DNA from: CAVXHV01 sp963761445
GTDB taxonomy: Bacteria > Planctomycetota > Planctomycetia > Isosphaerales > Isosphaeraceae
Direction: 5' to 3'
Length of the DNA stretch: 64,000 bases
Assembly: GCA_963761445.1 (NCBI GenBank)
Contig: CAVXHV010000005.1
Span: 5,518,001 to 5,582,000 of the forward strand
The notes beneath the pieces are model-generated. The model was not told the origin of the DNA. It was given only the letters and a program-made list of their open reading frames with translations, and did no database searches. The position numbers and the translations under genes are program-made. Below, in pieces: positions 17,774 through 27,244 of the stretch (positions are counted from its first letter, which is position 1; every line of letters starts with the position of its first letter).

Positions 17774-18643
17774 TCAAGCCCCCGGTCGCGAGGGCGGGCT
17801 TGCAATCCGTTGTTGGAGCGCGACGAGCAGATCGGTGAGATCAGACGGAACGGCATTGTTGTCCCTCTGCCACGCGCCTACCTCTTTCGCCAGATCACCG
17901 TCGAACTCAGCCGCGCTCGGCTTATACCCTGGAAACTTGGTGCGGTCACAGATCCGTATGCCGACATCGCGGAGGATTTCCTTGCCCGCAAACTCGAGCT
18001 TCCAGCTCCCGTCAGCAAGCGACTGATCCGCTAAAGCGCGAGCCGTGGATAACAGTTGGTCGACCTCCGCCTCAGTCGTCCGCCCGCACTCGTGTGCAAG
18101 TTTCTGAAACCAGGGTGATGAGCAGATGTGGCCGTGAGCCTGAGCGTCGCTGCTCACGTCGCAGTTGGGATCGCTCAGGAACCCTTCCCGGAACCGCCGC
18201 CTCAACTCCGCGACAACGTCCCGGCGCGCCGCCCACCACAGTAGCCGACCGGCGGCCACACGCATCACCGATTCGATCTCGTCCGCGGTCTTCTTCAGGT
18301 TGTTGAAACGGCTCGCGGCCAATGCACCAGCGTCAAGCAGGTAATTCTCGATCTCGTGGAGCGGTGGGACGAACGTGCGACCCGTTTTCCCCGCTACAAA
18401 CCAGTGCGGCTTATTTGTTCGCCTGAAATCGCGGTCAATCAGAGCGAACACATTCGTGAAGCCAGACTCTTCCGCGTCCTTCACAACCGCCCGGACGCCC
18501 TCGTTGCCCCCTCCGATGAAGAACGCGACGGTTGGAGTATTCCAGACGGCGGAAAGGTAGGCACGCGTCAGCTCGTCCTCGACCCAAAGGTTAATCGCCC
18601 CGCGGTAGAGGCTGGCCCGCGCAACGTCCTGAATCGCCGCCAC
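17774..18643 (-). CDS. DUF4435-like TOPRIM nuclease, partner of the adjacent ATPase (PARIS AriB-like)
   Basis: A 289-residue protein with the layout of DUF4435/OLD-type TOPRIM effectors: a conserved glutamate in NLWVEDELTRAY (about residue 22), the glycine strand FFIGGGNEGVRAVV, the acidic pair in FALIDRDFRR (about residues 70 and 72), and the HEIENYLL helix (about 96-103). The remainder is helical. The GTG start at 18643 lies five bases after the ATPase stop with GGAG upstream; a longer GTG start at 18685 would overlap the ATPase gene. In the PARIS anti-phage system such a nuclease (AriB) is held inactive by the ATPase (AriA) until a phage anti-restriction protein triggers release. Assignment to PARIS is inference from domain pairing and gene order. 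Confidence 0.7.
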   Translation of the reverse strand: MAAIQDVARASLYRGAINLWVEDELTRAYLSAVWNTPTVAFFIGGGNEGVRAVVKDAEESGFTNVFALIDRDFRRTNKPHWFVAGKTGRTFVPPLHEIENYLLDAGALAASRFNNLKKTADEIESVMRVAAGRLLWWAARRDVVAELRRRFREGFLSDPNCDVSSDAQAHGHICSSPWFQKLAHECGRTTEAEVDQLLSTARALADQSLADGSWKLEFAGKEILRDVGIRICDRTKFPGYKPSAAEFDGDLAKEVGAWQRDNNAVPSDLTDLLVALQQRIASPPSRPGA

Positions 18644-18648
18644 GGTTG

Positions 18649-19635
18649 TCAGACTCCCGATTCGACGCCGCGCTGGGTCGCCCACAGCCAGGAGCGGGGA
18701 TCGTCCTCGGGCACGAGAAAGTGGCGTTCATACGACGCGGCGGCGTCGTAGATCTCGGGTGAGTGTGTCGCAACGATCAGTTGAGCGCGCGGCTGCAACT
18801 GCCTCAAGGACTTCAGGATCAATCGATGCCACTGTGGATCTAGGTGCAGCTCCGGCTCGTCGATGAAAATGATCCTCTCTCGCTCATCATGCAGAGCCAG
18901 TTCGCTCAGGAACAGGAACAGCTCAAGCTGGCCTGCGCTCAGGAGGTTGACTTCGAGCCGAATCCCGCCGGGGGCGCGAAAGTAAACGTCAAAAGCGCCA
19001 GCGACTTCCTCTCCGCGCGGGGCAACGACCTCCACGACAAACTCGTGACCGCCGGCCGGGGAGAAGTTGCGCCAGGCGTCGTTGATGAGCTTGATCACGC
19101 CTTCATATCGGCCAAGACCAGGAAAGGTATTCTGGAATCGATCAATCGTCGCAAGATTCACGAGCCGCTGCTTGACATTGAGAAGACGGTTTTGATCGGT
19201 CTTGGCAGGACGCCGGCCGCGCTGGCCAACCGTGGCGTCAACCGGCCCGATGAGCTGCGGCACCCGCCACGACGAAAAATACCAGTGTGGCACAGGCGGA
19301 TGGGAACGCGGAGAATTGTCTAGGACGGGAATATCTCTCGTCTGCCAGGTCATTTCGGTGTTCCGGAACCACGCCCGGATCTCGTAGTCCTGTGCCCCAT
19401 GCCGAATCGCCTTGCGGCCGCGCTTCCCTGTGATCAGCTTGGATCCGCCAGCCACGATGAGCGCGGCCTCTAGCACCGTCGTTTTACCGCACCCGTTCGG
19501 ACCAGCAAGAACCACCAGCCCGTTGGGTTCACCATCGGGACCAAGAAAATCGAGCTCGAGCTGATTGATCCCGCGGAAGTCGCGGATCGACAACGACGTC
19601 ATCGCCAGGCTGGGAGCCGTAGCACCACTCGACAT
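18649..19635 (-). CDS. AAA/ABC-type ATPase, PARIS AriA-like
   Basis: A 328-residue SMC/ABC-like ATPase of the AAA_15/AAA_21 kind. Walker A is VVLAGPNGCGKTT (about residues 41-53), the ABC signature LSAGQLE (232-238), Walker B IIFIDEPELHLDP (255-267) and the switch histidine ATHSPEI (289-295). The N-terminus SLSIRDFRGINQLELDF is typical of RecF/OLD-like heads. The coiled-coil insert is short compared with SMC proteins. The ATG at 19635 is used; a GTG three codons upstream is possible. It is directly followed by the DUF4435 gene, so the two form a toxin-like effector and its sensor. Septu (HNH partner) and Gabija (helicase partner) are excluded by the partner type. Confidence 0.75.
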   Translation of the reverse strand: MSSGATAPSLAMTSLSIRDFRGINQLELDFLGPDGEPNGLVVLAGPNGCGKTTVLEAALIVAGGSKLITGKRGRKAIRHGAQDYEIRAWFRNTEMTWQTRDIPVLDNSPRSHPPVPHWYFSSWRVPQLIGPVDATVGQRGRRPAKTDQNRLLNVKQRLVNLATIDRFQNTFPGLGRYEGVIKLINDAWRNFSPAGGHEFVVEVVAPRGEEVAGAFDVYFRAPGGIRLEVNLLSAGQLELFLFLSELALHDERERIIFIDEPELHLDPQWHRLILKSLRQLQPRAQLIVATHSPEIYDAAASYERHFLVPEDDPRSWLWATQRGVESGV

Positions 19636-20398
19636 GACGCGCACAACCTCTCAACCCACAAAGGACGAGACCTCGATTCGGTTTGCGACTTGACCGGCAA
19701 CCAGCCAATGCGCCAACCACTATCATAACCTTCAAATTGCCCACTGTCGCCGGGCGCGACCCAGACCAGCCGACTGGCTGCCAGGGTAATCGCCAGAACT
19801 CGTTCAATCGCTACCCAGGATACTGACGTTCCGCACATCTGCCCCTTATTATCTCCGAATTACCGCCGCCTGAGCCAGTCGACTATGGCTGAGTAGCCCC
19901 GAACAGACCGAGCTTGGCTCATGGGCGCGATGACACGCGCGGCCTCACGGCTATCGCCTCGCGCAGGTTGCCGGTCTGATCGTTGCGGATCGCGCCGGCT
20001 CAGCGGTAGGCGGCTACACCAAGACTCATTGCCTGACATCGACATCTTCTCGTCAGGTCAAGTCTCACCGCAGTGTCCGATTCCCCGAGCGGGAATTTTT
20101 GAAATTCTTCAATTGGCTGCTCTTCGACGTAAGTCTCGCCGAGTGTGACAACCCAAGAATCCAGTCGAGCACTTCCTTGCCCTCCCTCCAGGGAAAGAGC
20201 CGTTTTTTCTCGGGAATATCGCTTCTCCAAACCACCGAGCGCGATTTGACACACCGTTTGTTGAAATCGAGCCTCCACGTAGGGCTAGTTCGACGCGACT
20301 TACGACAAACTACAGCATCATAGTTCATGTAGAGCAATCCGTGGATGCCTTGAAGATTTCTTTTCCAGGACAATGATGTCCCCAGGAATCGGGGCGAC
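19636..20398. other. Gene-poor stretch upstream of the IS remnant
   Basis: About 760 bases. Two overlapping open frames on the minus strand (roughly 20000-20373) have mixed codon use and no recognisable motif; together they may be a frameshifted hypothetical gene, but I cannot support it. No RNA gene seen. It should contain the promoter of the ATPase/nuclease pair, though no clear -35/-10 pair was found. Confidence 0.4.
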
Positions 20399-20433
20399 GG
20401 AGCCGCTCTGCTTCATGTGTCCAGAGCGGCTCC
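20399..20433. repeat. 12-bp perfect hairpin in front of the transposase remnant
   Basis: GGAGCCGCTCTG (20399-20410) and CAGAGCGGCTCC (20422-20433) are perfect inverted repeats around an 11-base loop. It ends 49 bases before the transposase start. Insertion sequences often carry such a hairpin near the left end to block read-through translation from outside; that role is inference. Confidence 0.65.
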
Positions 20434-20482
20434 AGCGTATCTTGTGTACGCCGCTCACACTCGTTCGTCAGGAGCAACTCGG

Positions 20483-21707
20483 ATGCAGAAACCCAAGAAA
20501 CGACACGTCCCGTCTTCGACTACTCCCCCACGCCCTGGTGAGATCGCTCGCGCCAAGGGTCAGGCTCTTAGCTCGTATCGCATCGATGCCTTGCCGATCA
20601 TCAATCAACTCCTCGCACGCATGCGGCTCGACAATTTTCTCCGGTCGTATCTCCCACGCGCCGATCGCCGCTGCCGGATCGCTCCCGCCCTGGGCATCTC
20701 ACTCCTGCTCAAGAACGTGCTCCTCTCCCGCGAGCCGTTGTACGGCATCGGAGAATGGGCGGCGAGGTTCGCTCCCGAAGTACTCGGCTTCGCCGAAAGC
20801 CAACTGCCATCTCTCAACGACGACCGGATGGGCCGCTGTCTCGATCGCTTGTTCCAAAGCGATATCACCTCGTTGGTCCTGGCGCTCGTGGCTCATGTGA
20901 TCAAGGAATTCGATGTCGACCTCGATGAGCTCCACAACGATTCCACTACTATCACCTTTCATGGCGCCTATGCTGACGCGGCCAAAGAAGAAATGCGGGG
21001 CAAACGGACCAGGATGGCAATTACCTGGGGTTACAACAAGGACCATCGCCCGGACCTCAAGCAACTGCTTTATATCCTCTCGAGATTTACTCGGCAGTGG
21101 GCAGATCCAGTGGCGGCGCATCCATGACAAGCGAAATGACGACGGCAAGATTGTGGATGAGTACTCGATCTCCGAGCAGGCTTCGCTGAGCGTCGAAGGA
21201 TACCGACTGGTTTGGTACCACAGTACACGCAAAGCCGAGCAGGATTCCCATGCGCGTCATCAGCAGGTCGAAAGGGCCTTGATCGAATTGTCGGAGCTGC
21301 GGTTGAAGCTGTCATCTCCGCGGACACGGTTTCGCCAAGAAGCGAAGGTTGCGGAAGCCGTCCAGGAAATCCTCCGGGCCCGCGGTGCTGAGAGTTGGAT
21401 CGTCACGGAAATCAAGGAGCGAACTGAGGAGAAGTTCCGCCAGGATCGGCGAGGTCGACCGAATGATAAGACGCGATACCTCAAGAAGACGAGCACTCGC
21501 TACGAGCTGGCGTATCACATCGATCACGAGCGACTCATCGCGGAAACGGCGGGTGACGGTGTCTTCCCTTTGATCACGAACGACCATTCACTGTCGGGTC
21601 TGGAAATGTTGCTAGCTTACAAGGGCCAGCCGGCACTTGAGAAACGATTCTCGCACTTGAAGACCTGCGCGATCGGACCTGCAAACCGAGCGCGCGGATT
21701 GCCTTGA
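20483..21707 (+). mobile_element. IS1634-family transposase remnant (internal deletion and truncation)
   Basis: The N-terminal 200 residues from the ATG at 20483 contain the DUF4277-type start (ALSSYRIDALPIINQLLARM) and the first catalytic region HNDSTTITFHGAYA, up to DHRPDLKQLLYIL. The next 150 or so residues normal for the family are missing, and a second frame continues (SVEGYRLVWYHSTRKAEQD, then RGRPNDKTRYLKKTSTRYEL and PALEKRFSHLKT). The C-terminal end after SHLKT is also lost. Such DDE transposases are usually 550-600 residues. I found no convincing terminal inverted repeats. The element is inactive and recently enough decayed to be recognised. Confidence 0.85.
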
Positions 21708-21847
21708 TGTCTGTTTCGATCTCATCACGGATCTCGCCAAATCGGGCGCGTCGCATCAGACGTCACCGCCGAAACCGTCGAATTCGGGCCGGAAACCCCA
21801 AGAAGCCGAAGTCGCTCATCATCGTGGTGGGTTAGCACGACGAGTAC

Positions 21848-22771
21848 TCACGCCGCCATCGGCCTGGCTCGGACCCGGACGGCGAGCTCGCGGCCGCGTT
21901 GGTCGTAAACCGTCAATCGTGTCGCCTCTTCGATTTCGGGGACAATCGGATCCACATCGCGCGCGAGCTTGAGTGCTTCACGTGCGGCCTCACCCCGACC
22001 GAGCCGCAGCAAAACCACCCCTCGGTTAAACTGGAACAAAGCGAACACCGCCGCACGCACCCTCTCCCGCCCCGGCGCTCGTTCAAACCGAGCGGCCCAC
22101 TCCAGGATCTTCTCGGCAACGGGCTCGAACTGATCATCGGTCAAATTGTCGGCGCAGGTCGCCAGCACGTTCACGCACTGCGCCAAAATGGTGGCCGGGA
22201 GACCCGCCCTCGGGGTGAGCCCTTCCGCCTCGCGCCTGGCTCGCGGAAGATCATGGCGACGCAGAATCTCGAGGAAAGTCCAAACGTCATCCGCGTTATC
22301 CGGGTTCGAGCGGCGAGCGTCTTCGATCTCCATCAGCGCCAGTTCGAACTTCCCCAGGATCGCCAGCGTCTCGGCGCGCCGGGCTGAGAAAAACCCAGGT
22401 GGGAAAGCCGCTTTGACGTCCGCCGGCGCGACGATTTCCAAGATCGTCGACAACTCAAACACACGCTTCGGCTCCGGCAAGGGTTCGCCGCTATTACCCA
22501 GAAGTCTTTGAATCTCGGACAGGTGCTTCAAGTAATCGCGGGTGTCGTCTTCGTCGAGAGGCACCAGAGTATCCCAGCCAGGAACGCCGACCAACCCGTA
22601 CTTCTCGTCCATCTTCAACTGGGCGCCGACCACAACCTCACCGTCGCTCAACCAAGCCCAGTCCCCCGGATGGAGCTTCGCATCGCGGATGGCCTTTTGC
22701 GAGGCGTCGAAAGTCAGCCGCAGGTGCCCGTCCTCGGTCGCCCCGTTGTAGTCCGCAAAAATCGTCTTCAT
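21848..22771 (-). CDS. Hypothetical protein, paralogue B of a duplicated pair
   Basis: A 307-residue protein of unrecognised family. The N-terminal 80 residues form a beta-rich part (MKTIFADYNGATEDGHLRL, then DWAWLSDGEVVVGAQLKM); the rest is helical with TPR-like spacing (FFSARRAETLAILGKFELAL and FNRGVVLLRLGRGEAAREAL). It is about 70 percent identical by eye to the gene at 23179-24102 and lies on the same strand, so it arose by tandem duplication. It overlaps the stop of the short frame upstream by four bases (ATGA), implying coupled translation. Confidence 0.72.
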   Translation of the reverse strand: MKTIFADYNGATEDGHLRLTFDASQKAIRDAKLHPGDWAWLSDGEVVVGAQLKMDEKYGLVGVPGWDTLVPLDEDDTRDYLKHLSEIQRLLGNSGEPLPEPKRVFELSTILEIVAPADVKAAFPPGFFSARRAETLAILGKFELALMEIEDARRSNPDNADDVWTFLEILRRHDLPRARREAEGLTPRAGLPATILAQCVNVLATCADNLTDDQFEPVAEKILEWAARFERAPGRERVRAAVFALFQFNRGVVLLRLGRGEAAREALKLARDVDPIVPEIEEATRLTVYDQRGRELAVRVRARPMAA

Positions 22772-22944
22772 CGTCGCCGCCTCGGCGTGGGGTTGATTTC
22801 CTCACGAAATAGCAGGATCAGCTCCTGCGACGCGTCATGGTCCCAGCCATTCGGGACCACAACCGTCGCATGGTACCCCTGAGCGCTCGTGACAATGACA
22901 TCGTACCCTAAAGCGCGGATTTCTCCGACAGTCGTGACACCGAC
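22768..22944 (-). CDS. Short frame directly after an in-frame TAG; C-terminal part of a small protein
   Basis: 58 sense codons (from VGVTTVGEIRALGYDVIV to NPTPRRRR) end in a TGA that overlaps the ATG of the next gene. There is no ATG, GTG or TTG in it, so it cannot start by itself. It follows, in the same frame, the TAG that ends the Cys-rich frame at 22945-23127. Either the TAG is a substitution or sequencing error in a 119-residue gene, or it is read through, or this is a remnant. The alternation VGEIRALGYDV and GYHATVVVPNGWD looks like a real protein. Confidence 0.4.
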   Translation of the reverse strand, partial: VGVTTVGEIRALGYDVIVTSAQGYHATVVVPNGWDHDASQELILLFREEINPTPRRRR

Positions 22945-23127
22945 CTACTGATTCGGGCACCGACCCGCGAGCTTTTCCCACGGTACGCCATCCTCACATT
23001 GAACCGAGAAACCAAAAAAGCCTTCATGCTGCAAACATCGCTTGCACAACGGAATCGGAATATCGAAGGGAGGCTGACCACAGCGGACGACCGAAGCATT
23101 GTTTCCAATTCGTTTCCGCGGTGGCAT
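22945..23127 (-). CDS. Small Cys-containing hypothetical protein
   Basis: A 60-residue frame starting MPPRKRIGNNASVVRCGQPP with cysteines also in IPLCKRCLQHEGF and VQCEDG and near the end (GRCPNQ). The CxxC pair and the later cysteines could bind a metal. It begins about 50 bases after the stop of paralogue A and ends in TAG, after which the frame continues open for 58 codons. No family recognised; it lies between two duplicated genes. Confidence 0.4.
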   Translation of the reverse strand: MPPRKRIGNNASVVRCGQPPFDIPIPLCKRCLQHEGFFGFSVQCEDGVPWEKLAGRCPNQ

Positions 23128-23178
23128 CAACGCCCATCCCGGTCCAGCCGCGCCGGCACAAGCAACACCACCGATGGT

Positions 23179-24102
23179 TCACGCCGCTGTCGGCCTGGCT
23201 CGAACCCGGACAGCAAGTTCCCGAGCGCCTTCGTCATATACCGTCAACCGCGTCGCCTCATCAATCCCTGGAAACACGGGATCCACGGCATTTGCCAGTT
23301 TCAATGCCTCACGCGCGGCTTCACCCCGACCGAGCCGTAGCAAAACCACTCCTCGGTTAAACTGAAACAGGGCGAACACCACCGCGCGCACCCGCTCCCG
23401 CCCCGGCGATCGTTCAAACCGTCCCGCCCAGTCGAGGATCTTTTCGGCGACCGGCACGAACTGATCATCCGGGAGATCGTCGGCGCAGGTCGCCAGAACG
23501 GTGACGCACAGCGCCAACACACGAGAAGTGACCTCCATCCGCGAGGCGAGGGCCTCGGCCTCGAGCCTGGCTCGTGGGAGATCGAGGCGACGCACAATCT
23601 CAAGAAAGGTACAGGCGTTATCTGGATCATCGGGACTCTGCCGGCGAGCGTCCTCGATCTCCAAGAGCGCCAGATCGTACTTCCCCAGCAGTGCCAGCGC
23701 CTCGGCGCGCCGGGCTGAGAAAAAACCAGGAGGGAACGCGGCTTCAATTTCCGGCGGCGCGACGATCTCCAGAATCGTCGACAGTTCGAAAACGCGCTTC
23801 GGCTCCTGAAACGGGTCGGCACTCCTACCCAGGAGCCTTTGGATCTCGGATAAGTATTTCACGTAATCGTGGGAGTCGTCGTCGTCCAACTGCACCAACG
23901 TATCCCATTCGAGAACGCAGACCAACCCATATCGATCATCGGTTGCGAGTTGCCCACCGACCAACAGCTCGCCATCGCTGAGCCACGCCCAATCGCCGGG
24001 CTGAAGACCAGCATCCTCGATGTCTTTTTGAGAACCACGAGTCGTCAGGCACGCATTTCCGGCTTCGGTCAGCGAGTCGAAGTCGGCAAAGATGACTCTC
24101 AT
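23179..24102 (-). CDS. Hypothetical protein, paralogue A of a duplicated pair
   Basis: A 307-residue protein paralogous along its length to 21848-22771 (shared RVFELSTILEIVAP, AAFPPGFFSARRAE, FNRGVVLLRLGRGEAAREAL, TRLTVYD and ELAVRVRARP). The ATG at 24102 is fixed by a perfect AGGAGG eight bases upstream. The beta-rich head and the helical repeat body suggest a protein-interaction role, but no known domain is recognised. It is probably first in a minus-strand unit that includes the small Cys-rich frame and paralogue B. Confidence 0.72.
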   Translation of the reverse strand: MRVIFADFDSLTEAGNACLTTRGSQKDIEDAGLQPGDWAWLSDGELLVGGQLATDDRYGLVCVLEWDTLVQLDDDDSHDYVKYLSEIQRLLGRSADPFQEPKRVFELSTILEIVAPPEIEAAFPPGFFSARRAEALALLGKYDLALLEIEDARRQSPDDPDNACTFLEIVRRLDLPRARLEAEALASRMEVTSRVLALCVTVLATCADDLPDDQFVPVAEKILDWAGRFERSPGRERVRAVVFALFQFNRGVVLLRLGRGEAAREALKLANAVDPVFPGIDEATRLTVYDEGARELAVRVRARPTAA

Positions 24103-24170
24103 GATCAATTCCTCCTGGTTGATTCAGCATACCGCGCCGACGCGGCAAACGTGCACCAATATCACCGGCG

Positions 24171-24386
24171 ATGAGTCCGGGCCAAGTCGATCTGGGCGTC
24201 TCCGAAGCCGCCCTCAACTCCCTGTCCACGCCCGACGCCTGGGTCGAAACCGGCCCGGCGAAATTCGCCTGCCACGATCACAGAGGCAGCGAGCGCTGCT
24301 CGGTCGTCTTCGTCGATGACGAAGGATCGGCCGAAGTCAATTTCCCCGGCGGTGAATCGGAATCCGTGACGATCGAGGACGAGTGA
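24171..24386 (+). CDS. Possible small acidic protein
   Basis: A 71-residue frame on the plus strand, MSPGQVDLGVSEAALNSLST to GGESESVTIEDE, acidic, with two cysteines. No ribosome site is visible and no family recognised; a minus-strand frame overlaps it. Offered as a weak candidate. Confidence 0.22.
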   Translation: MSPGQVDLGVSEAALNSLSTPDAWVETGPAKFACHDHRGSERCSVVFVDDEGSAEVNFPGGESESVTIEDE

Positions 24387-24629
24387 TCTCTCCGCCGGCG
24401 GCTGGCTTCGGTCGCCGGCGATTGCCGCGGGTCCGGATTGTAAAGAAAAATGGGAGCGGATTCCCGACAACCAAAGGGCCAGCCCCCGCACACTTGTCGC
24501 ATATATCAACAACGACAGATGACGAAGCGATCGCGCGGGGGCATCTTTTATTCGGCGTCGGCACTCGTTCCCGAAGTCTGAATGACGGCCTAGTCACCCT
24601 GCCTGGAAGCTACGTCCCTTCGACCAATT

Positions 24630-24651
24630 CCGCTCGAAAGAGCGGTTTTTT
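24630..24651 (+). terminator. Intrinsic terminator
   Basis: A perfect six-base-pair stem CCGCTC/GAGCGG with a GAAA tetraloop is followed by six T residues (24646-24651). No well-supported plus-strand gene ends just before it, so it may close a short RNA or the small acidic frame, or shield the CRTAC1 gene that starts 150 bases later. Confidence 0.85.
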
Positions 24652-24803
24652 GTGCCTTCAATAACGAATTGTTTAGCGCTAGCGCTTTAGAACTAATTAT
24701 TTAGGCGAGATCGTGACGGGGCTACGGTGGGCGCGGTAGTCGTAAGTTGAGCGACAGTCGCGGCGCCGTGCGAAGTCAAACTCGCCCATGGGAAAGTCGG
24801 GTT

Positions 24804-27099
24804 ATGGAAATACCAGCCGGGCGACGCGCCAGCCGCGCCATTCCGCGATTGCTGGTTGTATTCGTCGTCACTGCCGTGGTTGGCGTGCCAGCGTGGATGC
24901 TTTTTTTCCGAGAGAGTGTGGTCAAACCAGTCCGCGCCGGGTCCATCCCCGCCCCGGATTCGGCGGTGGGTGAATACCAGCCGCGTAAGCACCCCGACAC
25001 AGCCGGCTTCCAGGAAGTTTGCAATGTCTTGCCGAGCTGGGGGCCTGGCGCAGTCCCTCAAGGAGATCGCCGAGATCTGGCGAGGCGTGGGCTTTCGCAA
25101 TATTGAGGTGATCGACGGGATGCTCGGTGGGCCCCTGGTGCCTGACCGTCAAACGTTCAACCTGATGATCGCGAAAACCAACCTTCTCAATTTCGAGAAC
25201 GAGCCGGGCCGCGCCTCCGAAACGTTGGAACTGTGTCGCCTCTGGCTGGAGGAACGGCCGGCGCTGGCCCACGAGAATCTCTACACAGTGATTTATTTCC
25301 AGGGCGTCACCGCCCTGCGGCGCGGCGAAACCGACAACTGCGTGATGTGCCGGGGCGAAAGCTCGTGCATCCTTCCCATCTCAGCCGCGGCCGTCCACAC
25401 CGATCAAACCGGGTCTCGCTTGGCGATCGGCCGATTCACCGAGTACCTGGAACGATTCCCCGACGACCTCGAGGTAAAGTGGCTGCTCAACATCGCGCAC
25501 ATGACGCTGGGCGAGCATCCGGGCAAGGTCGATCCGCGATATGTGCTGTCTCTCGATCATTACCGCAAGAACGAGTTTGACATTGGCAAGTTTCGAGACA
25601 TCGGTCAGCTCGCCGGGGTCAACCGGTTCAACATGGCTGGTGGCGCGGTGATGGACGACTTTGACAACGATGGTCGCCTCGACCTGGCCGTCACGAGCTT
25701 CGATCCCGTCAGGCCGATGGGCTACTACCACAACTCGGGCGATGGAACCTTCGAGGATCGGACTGCCCCGGCGGGCTTGATCGAGCAGCTCGGGGGCAAG
25801 AACCTCGTCCAGACCGACTACAACAACGACGGCAACATCGACCTCTTCGTCTCGCGCGGTGCCTGGCTGAATTCTCCGATTCGCCAATCACTCTTGCGGA
25901 ACAATGGCGATGGCACGTTCACCGACGTGACAGAGGCCGCCGGGCTGCTTGACCCCATCAATTCCACCCACTCGTGCTGGGCCGACTACGACAACGACGG
26001 CTGGCTCGACGTCTTTATCCTGAATGAGACGTCAAACAACCGCCTTTATCACAACCGGCGCGACGGCACGTTCGAGGAAGTCAGTGCCAGGGCGGGTGTC
26101 GGCGGCGGCGGCGACGTGATGTGCAAGGGTGCCGACTGGGTCGACTACGACAATGACGATTTTCCGGACCTGTTCGTCGACAATTATCGCGGCGATGCGC
26201 GGCTCTATCACAACAACCGCAACGGCACCTTCACGGACGTCACCACGTCGATGGGAATCGACGGACCACAAAAGGGGTTCTCGTGCTGGGCTTGGGACTA
26301 TGACAACGACGGCTGGCTCGACATCTTCGCTACTTCCTACGACCTGGCGCTCGAGTCGGTCGTGAAGGGCCTCTTGGGCCAGCCACACGGTCGAGAATTA
26401 TCGAACCGGCTTTTCCACAACCTGAAGGGCCAGGGTTTCGAAAACGTGGCTAAAGAAGCCGGCCTGGACATGAACTTCGAGGCCATGGGCTGCAACTTTG
26501 GCGATCTCGACAACGACGGCTTCCTCGACTTCTACCTGGGAACCGGCGATACCGACCTGAGCACCCTCGTGCCCAACCGCATGCTCAAGAACGTCGCGGG
26601 CAAGCGGTTCGCCGACATCACGGCGTCATCGGGCACCGGCAATCTTCAAAAAGGGCACGGAGTTTCGTTCGCCGACTGGGACCGCGACGGTGATCTCGAC
26701 ATCTTCATCGAAATGGGCGGGGCCACCAACGGCGACAAATATCACAACATCCTGTTCCAGAACCCCGGTCAAGGGAACCACTGGCTGACGGTGAAGCTCG
26801 TCGGCAAGAAGAGCAACCGAGCGGCCTTCGGCGCCCGGATCAAGGTGATCACGGCAGGAAAAGACCCGCTCGTCGTGCATCGCCACGTCTCGTCGGGCAG
26901 CAGTTGGGGAGCCAATCCCCTCGAACAACACATCGGTCTGGCCCAGGCCGATCGGGTTGCGACGCTCGAGATCCACTGGCCCACGAGCGGAACGACCCAG
27001 GTCTTCCGCGACATTCCAGCGAATCAGGCCATCAGGATCACCGAGCTCGACGACAAGTACGAAACCCTCCACTGGAAGCCACTTCCCGTCCCGAAGTGA
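24804..27099 (+). CDS. CRTAC1-like protein with FG-GAP repeats and ASPIC/UnbV tail (frameshifted)
   Basis: An exported or membrane-anchored protein of about 765 residues. After an N-terminal anchor (RLLVVFVVTAVVGVPAWML) comes a TPR-like helical part, the cysteine motif GETDNCVMCRGESSC, then at least six FG-GAP/VCBS calcium-binding blades (DFDNDGRLDL, DYNNDGNIDLF, DYDNDGWLDVF and similar) forming a beta-propeller, and a C-terminal ASPIC/UnbV domain (NHWLTVKLVGKKSNRAAFGA, then HIGLAQADRVATLEIHWP). The frame shifts at the five-G run 25039-25043: removing one base reaches LAQSLKEIAEIWRGVGF. Such proteins are abundant in planctomycetes; the function is unproven. A beta-helix gene follows. Confidence 0.88.
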
Positions 27100-27244
27100 G
27101 TCGACGTGCGTCGCCTTCGCAGTCGGCGCGCCCGCCCGCCCCATTCCAGAGTCGCCCTTCGCTGCGTGAAGGGACTTTCGGAAACAGTCTGCAACCGCTC
27201 GCGCCGAGCGACAGCATGATGCCCGTCCTGGTAAACTCGACGCG

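Noticed and set aside
16977..17777. 266-codon open frame on the minus strand
   Set aside because: No domain, odd composition, and its C-terminal part is only the translated 21-bp repeats; it has no credible ribosome site.
20000..20373. Two overlapping minus-strand frames as a frameshifted gene
   Set aside because: I could not match either to a family or join them at a convincing point, so no gene is claimed.
24162..24512. 116-codon minus-strand frame
   Set aside because: No motif or ribosome site, and it overlaps a more protein-like acidic frame and the terminator leader.
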